In this document: piece by piece, positions 56,529 through 64,000 of the stretch
Numbering within the stretch: the stretch's first letter is position 1
Layout of the letters: each line of letters starts with the position of its first letter
DNA from: Ascaphus truei
Taxonomy: Eukaryota; Chordata; Amphibia; Anura; Ascaphidae
Assembly (NCBI GenBank): GCA_036426205.1
Contig: CM071570.1
Span: forward strand, 68,907,585 to 68,971,584
Reading direction: 5' to 3'
DNA length: 64,000 nt
Position numbers and translations under genes: made by a program
Notes under the pieces: model-generated
Told to the model about the DNA's origin: nothing
Databases searched by the model: none
What the model saw: only the letters and a program-made list of their open reading frames with translations

Positions 56529-57083
56529 CATTCAGCTGGCGCCGGCCCCGTGTCCACTGCCAGTCCAGTCTTTCTTACATATCCACGTCGATATGTTTGC
56601 AGCGGGGACTAGTCCACTGTAGCTGGAAATGCTTGGTACATGCAAGCTTCATCAAAACTGCACGCGAAATCCGTCTCAGGCTCAGGTTCACGACAGTGTG
56701 ACGTCATTGGAAGGCCTTGGTGCTGGTTGGTGCGGTGCAGTGCTTGGCATCGACTGTCGCTTCTTAGTTGGTTTTAAACATGACCCTTTGCCTCTTGCCG
56801 CCTCATGATCATAGATACGGGAAAATCCAGTGAAACACACCAATACCCTCCAACAAATTGGGGCTCAATACGGTGAAAACAGGGTCGCTCATAACCTTTC
56901 CTTACTGCACGCTTCCACGTATGAGAGAGTTGGCGAAAATTTGTAAATGTCATGTTTTCGATTAAAATACTGATAAATTTGAGCAACTTGCCATCTTATC
57001 ATCTGTTGCATTAATCGCGGCCCATATCAAATACGCATAACTTCTGTCGGGTTTTGGAAAGCGGGCTGCACTTGAACACTCAT
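56344..57083 (-). CDS. Forkhead-like DNA-binding protein, two exons (damaged)
   Basis: Proposed exon 1 is 56518-57083 (ATG in ACCATGA), followed by a GTGAGT...TTTCTCAG intron and exon 2 at 56344-56414, ending at TAA before two AATAAA signals. In three frames the N-terminal half reads a forkhead-like domain in order: PDRSYAYLIWAAI (helix 1), VAQIYQYFNRKHDIY (helix 2), then the recognition-helix region WKRAVRKGYERPCFHRI and GGYWCVSLDF. The C-terminal half is acidic and proline-rich. Total length would be about 210 residues. Frameshifts at about 57045, 56990, 56935 and 56720, and one stop, break it. It lies 400 bp inside the right TIR. It may regulate the element's genes or bind its ends. A heat-shock-factor-like domain was considered but fits worse. 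Confidence 0.62.
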
Positions 57084-57274
57084 GGTGGGTCCTTCTGGAG
57101 AATAGTGTAACAGAAACTGAAAGCTGGTCTTTGTCATTCTTAATATGAAAAGCCTAAATTTATACATTTGTCAACTCTTCCTTCAGTCCTCAAGGCCAAG
57201 CCAAGTTACAATAGCACACTGTGGTACAGTATCTTTTTAAACGAAACACCTGCAAGCCGACACATTACTGTTTG

Positions 57275-57485
57275 GCGCATTACAATTCATGAATTTCTGC
57301 CATCTGGTGGACACGCAAAGCATTGCAGCCTATTAATCGAACATTATCAATAAACGCATCAGCCGGGCATGACCCGTGGCTGGGAATGCAAGGTGAACGC
57401 GCATGGCCATGGTAAAAATCATCACATTCCAGGAACCAGCCAGGGACAAACCGGTGATTGTGTTAGAAAAAGCTGCCGCAAACAG
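57275..57485 (+). repeat. Family B right terminal region (MITE right-half homologue)
   Basis: Collinear with the right half of the MITEs: GCATTACAATTCATGAATTT, TGCCATCTGGTGGACACGC, AGCATTGCAGCCTATTAA, CAGCCGGGCATGACC and ACATTCCAGGAACC, then the TIR ending at 57485 before TA. Only this half is present here and only the left half at 41864, as expected for the two ends of one element. Confidence 0.82.
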
Positions 57486-57487
57486 TA

Positions 57488-60049
57488 ACATACCTAAGTA
57501 CTCACCTGTATATGACTGCACCCGTCTGACTATTCTTCTTCAATCAAGAAACTGTGACTGATTACATGTATGTCCTATGGTCATTAGAGCACTCTTACTG
57601 AACTTTGTTCTTTACTTGTATCAAAAAAAATATATTATATTTGCCCCTCTATTCTCAAGGAGGAGTCAATTGCAAAATATTGCAACAGGGGGAACTAACA
57701 ACTTCTATCTAAATGAACAATTGGTTAACTGACGAAGAAATGATAGTCAGCTTTGATAAAGTCACTACTGTACTGTATGTACCTTGATACAATTATAAAT
57801 AAATAGGGACCTGGTCCCGATTGCATGCACCCAAGAGTTCTTAAGGAGTTAAATTCAGTAATAGCCAAATCATATTTAATATTCAATAAGCATAATTTCC
57901 ACAAGCTCAATATCAGAGTGGTGTAAAGTACAGTATTTGTCTAATGTGAGACAAAAATCATTATTATCACAAATGGAAAGAAAAAGAATAAGGAAAAGAT
58001 GTAGCAAAATTCAAATACTTAAACTACCACTCTAGTTTATACAGACAATAGAATGTAAGGACCATCAAAAAACGGACACTACCCAAAAGTTAGGCAAAAT
58101 TAGAGATAGTTATAATCACAAATTACAGTATGCTTTCCTTTTTAGTATAATCTCATAATTGATAAATTAAATGTTACATCATCTTTTGAAATAAAAATAA
58201 TGAATAGGGCTAGATTAGATGAGTAAGAATATTATGTCCTTCTAGTTATTATAGGAATAAACCCCCTGATTCCCTGAACCTAATTAGATTCCAAAACTAT
58301 CACACACTACTACATTTGCATGATAACATAAAAATTATGAAATTAAGATGACTAATGAAAACAATAATTAAACGACTCGTCTATAGAGTAGCAAATGTCA
58401 TGAGGTACCACATTTAGCAGTGAAAAATAGCCACTGCAGATGTAAAGTATCAAGGCTAGTAGTATGTTACAAAACGAAAGAACATGAATAACATAATCAT
58501 AGATTGGTGAAGCACATTGCAAAATTACTAACAATATACACCTAAGGGATGAAAAAAAAAAAAATGGCATAGACCAGATTCATTCATAAACCTGTGGCAG
58601 TAAGGTGCCTGGTTTATATCCAACGACGTTCTCATGTAGCAAAGCCCTCTCCAGATTTCCACCACAAATGCCTAAAAAGACATGATCAATTGCAAAACAC
58701 CCTAAGGAGACTATCGGAGCTGTGTCTCAACTTAAAGTGTCTTGCAATGTGGAATGTTTTCTCCTACTTGTAGATCTCATTTTGTGTTTTTAATATTCTC
58801 ACATGTTCTAATACACGTAACGCGTAACTTTGTGCGTGCATACCTGTGAGATATTGAACATGGACATGTCAGGTAATAAACACTCTCTTCTCTTCGATTA
58901 CAGTAACTAAGTGCAGTGCAGATCTCATATATGCTTAGAGTAAAAACCTCAAAGGTAGGTTGCATATATTGGACAAGCTGAAAAAGACCCGACCTATGGA
59001 AAAACCTTTATGAATCCCTCTAAAAAAAGTTAGGTTGTCTGCTGAGTTATAGTGACTATGCACAAGTTTGGTTTCCAAATTTGGGTGCTCTGCGACTCAC
59101 ATATGACTGAATCGCCCAAGAGTGGTCGTGGTACTTGCCTGTGGCCTAGGATAGGCAGAGATCGGATAGTCATAGTGCGGACGGAGTCAGGAGTAGATGA
59201 AGGTTGAAGTCCAAATATGACCAGCAGGGTCAGGGACAGAGAGGTGGAGGTCCAGATACAGTGTAAGTCAAACAGGGCAAGGAAGGCAAGGGGTTACACA
59301 GAAGCAAACAGCATGACAGCAGTGTGCTTGGGGCAAGCCTTCATTACATAACACAGTTATGCTCAACCAACTAGCACTCAGTAGCCAATAGCTGGTTAAT
59401 ACAAGGCTGCAGAGTAATGAATAAGAACCGCCCCTCAACATGTTCCATCCCTGATAGGAGGGGAGGGAGGAAGACCAGGTGAGGATAATCAAGAGAAGCC
59501 AGCTTCTCAGAGCGTGCGGCCCTGTGTGTAGTGTTTACGATGTGCATCACCCGTGATTGTCACGGGGGTGGAGCCTGAGTGTGGTGCGTGCGAGTGTTCC
59601 TCGGCTTGGTGGAGTGCGACAGTGTCATCGTCTACGGGGGCGTGCCACGGGGGCGGAGCCGGGACAACGGTGAATGCAGTGTCCCTAACATGACAGCACG
59701 GACATGCCTCCGCTGTCTCATCACAGGCAGTGTCCACGGGGCGGGGCCGGGGCCAATCCTCACAAAATAGAAGTACTGGTGAAGCAAAAATTCTCACTGT
59801 AGCAACCAATACCAGGGGATACAGGAAACTGGGCTCAAATAGGTTAAGGGCATGGATGACAGCCATGTTCTTCTTATGTATGGTTGAGGTTCATTGACAA
59901 CATGCTTAATTCTCCGTGGACTGGCCTTGACCTGCTCTCCAGATTGTTCGTTGAGAACCTTCAACCATAACACCCTAAAATATCACACTGACAGCCAAGT
60001 CAAAGGGGGTTGATTTTTAGATATGAGGAAAATATGATCATGATGGGAG
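57488..60049. other. No gene recognised
   Basis: AT-rich to about 59050. From 59510 to 59770 it is GC-rich with near-repeats of CACGGGGGCGGAGCC, possibly part of an old LTR. None of the short frames resembles a protein. Confidence 0.5.
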
Positions 60050-60720
60050 TATTGTGACAGACTACATCGCCAAGAAACTGGCGACTACTCCTACTTCATG
60101 CAATCTCTTCACCAAGCGAGTACCCATGGAGGAGTTTTAAAGGCTCAATATTGCTCCACGCAACTTTTTTTATACATCGAGGCTATGAGGTGACAGTCTC
60201 GATTTCAAATCGAGTATAATAGCAAACGTAATATAAAGATGCAGGGAACATCAGTAAGGCAAGATCCATACGTCATTATTGATGGAAGTGAATGTACAAA
60301 AACAAATTGGATAAAACCAACATTGGTTCCATCGGACACGTTTGACTACGAATTGAACTCAAATACAGCAGCCATACCAATACGGAAATTCTAACTACAG
60401 ATCCAGACTTAAGAAAGAGGTCTGGGCTGTTAACCTTGTAACTTTAACCTTGTAAGAATCGACAGGGGACTGAGTGGAAAACGGCCTTTTCCTCATAGAC
60501 TACGGGACGGTCAGTCTGAATATACTGGTCATGCCGTTTGGCGACTGTGTAATTGCTCCTGCAGTATTCCAGATTTTGTCAACAAAGTTTAGGATCTTCT
60601 CGACCAATTCGTCATTGGAGATTCGGATGACATACTTATCTTGGTTCTCACTCTCACTAAAGCTCCGACCAACCGGGCATTAGAAAACCATTGATCTTCT
60701 GGAATGGACATTGTTGGTGG
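60050..60720 (+). pseudogene. Ty3/gypsy protease-RT scrap
   Basis: In mixed frames, DYIAKKLAT (about 60060-60090) may be the end of a protease. RT pieces WKTAF (60475-60490), LVMPFGDC-APAVFQ (60528-60575) and DSDDILIL (60620-60645) lie in the order expected for a gypsy RT. Heavy decay and internal deletions have left no usable frame. It could come from the same lineage as gypsy element 2, whose copy stops just before these motifs. Confidence 0.65.
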
Positions 60721-61128
60721 CCATCATTGTATAGGACATAAATGGAATTTGCTACTGAATTTCCCAACCCCCTGTGCCCAGAACAAAGACTCCCCGGCAA
60801 CGGCTTCCTGACTTGTGCAATCCACTCCCGATCCGGATCTCCATGGACTGTACCTCTCCATGGATTCTAGTGTGACAACTACCTGTGTCAAGGGTAGGAA
60901 TACATTCTTGTTCTGTTGTGGGATCCTATATATACCGTTGTAAGATTAATTGAAATATACAAAAAATGTTTACTGCTGCACTATAAATATAAATAGACAA
61001 ACTACTGTATGTTGTAATATAAATCAACAGAAATAACAACAGTATTACAGTAGATACAGAACTGTACTGTAGATGTACAGTGCAGTTTTCTAGATTTATT
61101 TTTTGTTAAGTTTTATAAATATACTTAC

Positions 61129-61316
61129 GCGTTAGTTACACTTGGTGCCCTTTTGCGGTCTCTGTTTTTTCCGTATGCATGATAGCACACGGTGCTTGAT
61201 GGCACAATGAGGTCAGAAGTAGCTAACCAGCGTTGGATAGCAGCAATTCGGTGTCCGCTCGTGTACATGTCCTTAATTCGCATGCTGAGATCCTTTGAAA
61301 TCTTTTTAACAGGCAT
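61129..61316 (-). pseudogene. Family B transposase, exon 1 only (duplicate)
   Basis: The exon is 188 bp, identical in length to exon 1 of family A. It encodes [20 protein letters not shown]...[16 protein letters not shown], a Tc1-type helix-turn-helix, and ends at an ACTTAC-complement donor (GTAAGT). Exons 2-5 are missing because the duplicate begins in intron 1. Its intact frame shows that the two-base loss at 46778-46963 is not ancestral. Confidence 0.85.
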
Positions 61317-61574
61317 TGCTGCGAGTAGAAAGAAATACAAACACAAGAATGTATATTCGATGTTTAGTCGATGTGTATTCTATGTGCAGTCAATACACAA
61401 AATGGATGGTGTATTTATACGGTAATGACTCACATTAGAGTACGCCCACTTTCAACACCTGTACCTGGTCGCAATGCATAAAAGGTCACACACTTTGCAT
61501 AGCCCACCACTCCATGATCTTTATCTGAACTTGCCCTTGTCCAGATACTGCACTGCATTGTGCCACCTGCTTCC
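61317..61574. promoter_or_regulatory. Family B divergent promoter, best copy
   Basis: Between the two start codons lie TATAAATA on the minus strand (61412-61419) for the transposase and ATAAAAGG on the plus strand (61478-61485) for the BEN-type gene. This copy is the empty site for the MITE insertion of family A. Confidence 0.6.
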
Positions 61575-62948
61575 ATGGAGCATCCCCGTTTCTATGGACT
61601 CAAGAATCCACTCACCTCTGCCGTGCCTGTCATACTGAAAAAGCGAAAGGCGGTTGCCGTTTCCACGCCAAGGGCAAAGCGACAGGCTAAGGCCAATAAA
61701 GAAAACCTTCTGCTGACCCCAAAGGTTAAAGGTTTTCTTAGACGTAAGCCTCATTATGTGAAGAAGATATACGGTGATGTACTCTCGACACAAAACGAAT
61801 GGCAGCCAACCCATCGAATCCGTAGACCACTTCCTCACATATGCTTCGACGACTCTGCTGTAGCTGTCCCGGAAATCTTCATCCCGTCTTCTCCACCCCC
61901 ATCTTCTCCGGTTCCATCTGACGACGCTGCCGCCTCACTTTTTCCTTTGCTCTTAGACGACTCTGCTTCTCGCCAGGAAATCTAAAGGTCACCTTCTCCA
62001 TCCCTCTTCGACAACGCTGCCGCTTCTCCTCTACCGGGTATCCACAGGTCACTTCCTCCACTCTCCATCGATGCCGCTTCTGTCCCCCATCTCATCCTCC
62101 GTTGCACCCATCCCCCCAGATGTCCAGACGCCATGCACAAGAAGCAGCTCGTTAGACCGGATGCTGAATGGGATAAGTGTGTATCTCCCCGGGAATTCTA
62201 TTGTGCTGGCAAAGATAGATCTGTTTCTGGAGACAATGCTAAATGTGGAGCAACGGATGCTACAATTGGAGCAACGGATGGATCAACGGATGGAGAAGAT
62301 AGAGGCTGACATTGCGGGCATACATTATTTGCATGGTGCTAATGCCCCTGTTTCCCCGACGCCGGAGCAGGGGGGTGACATGGATGTGATGAATGGGACC
62401 TTTGACTCCCTTCCATCACCAAGCGCCCCCCTCCACCAGAACATGTAGTATACATGTATGACGTTGAGGAGGACATGACAACCCCGTCAAGACCACGCCA
62501 GGAGACAACACGGTGACCATGACCGGAGGAAAGCTTCCTCTCAGACAACCTACCATTGCCCGTCGCCACAAGCACACCGGTTCCCAAAAGACCTACACCC
62601 GCTCGCATCGAAACAGTGCCCGACATCACCCTGTGCGATCTGCCACCGGGGCTCAGGGAGAAGTATAGGGTGATGAGTGCTGGTGTACCCCACAAATTTG
62701 CCTTGATCATTTTTAAGCACCATGTTCCCTACACGTTGTACTGCGAGTGGGTGTTCAAAGTGAACTACGAAGGAAATCGCGTTAAAAAGGCGCTTCCTGT
62801 CAATTTAAGGAAAAATATTGTGGAAGAAATGCGGCGCTTTTATGCAGTTACAGATCCTGTAATGAAAGGCGTTCGAGACTGCATTAATGGCGTTTTGCAC
62901 CATGCAAGGAATCGGCCATGGATGGACAACGTGGAGGACTTTCAGTGA
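61575..62948 (+). CDS. Family B accessory protein: acidic middle, coiled coil, BEN-like C-terminus (frameshifted)
   Basis: The ATG at 61575 starts MEHPRFYGLKNP. It is followed by a basic stretch (KKRKAVAV, KRQAKANKENLL), KVKGFLRRKPHYVKKIYGDV, and repeated serine/proline/acidic segments (LLLDDSASRQ, SIDAASVP). A stop at 61983 and later frame changes precede a coiled coil (LFLETMLNVEQRMLQLEQRM, 62222-62310). The last frame (to 62948) encodes a domain of about 90 residues: GVPHKFALIIFKHHVPY, NYEGNRVKKALPVNLRKNI, DCINGVLHHARNRPW. Size, a Leu/Ile-rich helical pattern and the KKALP-NLR block resemble BEN domains, which bind DNA or chromatin. The family A homologue has the same layout with a different repeat middle. 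Divergent to the transposase, it is probably a helper or regulator. Confidence 0.72.
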
Positions 62949-63836
62949 GACCATACTGTTGTGCTGAACTGTATTGTACTGTACATGTTTTGCCCTACAG
63001 TACCTGCTGTACTTAAACAAAGGAGATGTTGTTGTGTGTTTTTTTACACAGGACATGCACAACTCCAGTCCCTGAGGGCCGCAAACAGGCACGGTTTTCA
63101 ATGTTGCCCTGAAAACCTGCCCTGTTTGCTGCCCTCTAGGACTGAACTGGTGCAAGTCTGACTGACAGTGTTGCGCACCATCCCACTGTACTGTACTGTA
63201 TACAGAACTGGGTTTCTTTAATAAAGGAGATGTTACTTATAATGCTTCAACATTGTACTGTATTTGTAAATAAATGTTTTTGAACTGACTGCACCGATAA
63301 AAGAACATGTTGATTTGTCTTACTGTACTGTGCATTGTTTCCATTTGCTCCTTTGATAGTACTGTATAACAAAATACAGAGTAACAAATGTCAAGGCTTG
63401 CTGCACTGTTTTTTTACTGCCTGGTCGCGCAATTGGCGTGGGAACTAGGGCAATTGGCGTGGGAACTAGGTCAATTGGCGTGGCAACTTCTGTTCTAGGG
63501 CACCTAGAAATAAAATTCATTTTGCCCCTAGATGTTAGGAACCCCCTCACTTGACCCCAACAGGGTCCGAGCCGTAATGGAGGCGAGAAAGGGTCACGCC
63601 GGCGAGGAGGGTCCTACCATTGAGCGTAATGGCGGAGAAAGCTTTGAACTGGCTAAGTCAGAATGAGCAGAAACCTGGAACCCACAACTCCGTTTCTGTT
63701 CGACCTAGAGGTCTCAGATTCGGTCATCATGTAGTCCTAGTTGCGGCAGGATTGCATGGCAAATTGCGACCCTCTCGTGGCAACAGAACGGAGTCAGGGT
63801 AATGTTAAATTCAGGTTTCTGCCATTGACTTGCATG

Positions 63837-64000
63837 TGTAAGGAATCCACTACTGGCTTTGACTATAGCCTTGCCGACCTGTGCAGTTGCAAGCTTCCTC
63901 TGGCAATCTATGGCACAGGTGCTGCCTCTCATTGCAGCTTCTGCCCTGTGCTCTTTCATTGGAGGAATTCTCACACACCCTCCTCCTGTTATTGGATCTC
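63837..64000 (+). repeat. Start of a second copy of the nested LTR
   Basis: TGTAAGGAATCCACTACTGG follows GCATG at 63832-63836, exactly the junction seen at 49409-49414. The copy is cut by the window end. Confidence 0.9.

Larger units (their letters stand above)
41864..57485. mobile_element. Family B: giant Tc1/mariner-related transposon with three genes
   Basis: The left end CAGTGGCGACCAACTTTATT follows TA at 41862-41863; the right end, read inward, is CTGTTTGCGGCAGCTTTTTC and is followed by TA at 57486-57487. Both share GCGnCnnnCTTT-TTCTAAC. The outer ~150 bp left and ~200 bp right match the two halves of the MITEs. The 15.6-kb span includes a nested LTR element of 5.2 kb, leaving about 10.4 kb. 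Inside are the transposase (-), the BEN-type gene (+) and a forkhead-like gene (-), with long inverted repeats outside the central pair. Tc1/mariner elements are normally 1-3 kb with one gene, so size and content are exceptional. Every gene has at least one break as written. Confidence 0.75.
60928..64000. repeat. Direct duplicate block D2b, matching 46575-49620
   Basis: The second copy of the family B middle starts inside the intron-1 minisatellite next to the gypsy scrap and runs to the window end. It contains transposase exon 1 only, then the divergent promoter, the BEN-type gene and the start of the nested LTR (63837). Frames are longer than in D2a. Confidence 0.88.

Noticed and set aside
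56774..56986. Heat-shock-factor-type DNA-binding domain
   Set aside because: FTNFRQL looked similar at first, but reading the adjacent frames gives SYAYLIWAAI, IYQYF and WKRAVRK...GGYW in forkhead order, which fits better.
57488..60049. Host gene exons
   Set aside because: The short frames have no recognisable domain, no consistent splice sites and no codon character.

Overview
This window is vertebrate repeat-dense DNA, most likely from an amphibian and probably a frog. No conventional host gene or RNA gene could be recognised. Almost everything identifiable is mobile DNA: two Penelope-like elements with GIY-YIG endonuclease, a full-length chromodomain Ty3/gypsy element of the sushi type, a second LTR element without visible pol, two other gypsy remnants, an L2/CR1-like LINE, a hAT element with an 8-bp target duplication, several MITEs, and two families (A and B) of an unusual intron-containing Tc1/mariner-like transposon. 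The amphibian call rests on this mixture plus recurrent frog-type interspersed repeats; it is inference.

Layout: 1-4892 is a decayed copy of family A (transposase, MITE, BEN-like ORF), cut off by Penelope-type terminal repeats. 4893-7110 holds PLE1 and 7640-12230 holds PLE2, whose reverse transcriptase is split by a MITE at 10253-10648. 12340-18150 is a better copy of family A, a near duplicate of 1-4892. 20566-26134 is the sushi-like chromovirus (minus strand, TSD GTATC). 26540-28196 is the hAT element (TSD GCATATAG). 28200-30690 holds palindromic frog repeats and a (CA)n tract. 30690-33650 holds LINE remnants. 33650-36240 shows nothing recognisable. 36313-40226 is the 5' part of a gypsy element with a PNMA-like gag. 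40228-41838 holds three small repeats. 41864-57485 is family B, interrupted by an LTR retrotransposon at 49414-54594. 60050-60720 is a gypsy RT scrap, and 60928-64000 is a second copy of the middle of family B.

The main discovery candidate is family B. Its TA-flanked ends match the two ends of the short MITEs in this window. Without the nested LTR element it is about 10.4 kb. It carries a five-exon DDE transposase (minus), a divergently transcribed protein with a coiled coil and a BEN-like C-terminus (plus), and near the right end a two-exon gene with a forkhead-like DNA-binding domain (minus). Family A has the same divergent transposase/BEN pair with introns at the same positions, so the arrangement is a conserved feature. 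The transposase presumably acts on the TIRs of the large elements and of the MITEs; the roles of the BEN-like and forkhead-like proteins are unknown.

Many reading frames are broken by one-base indels, and pairs of near-identical blocks differ mostly by indels. Part of the apparent gene decay may therefore be long-read assembly error. All splice sites and domains were read by eye.
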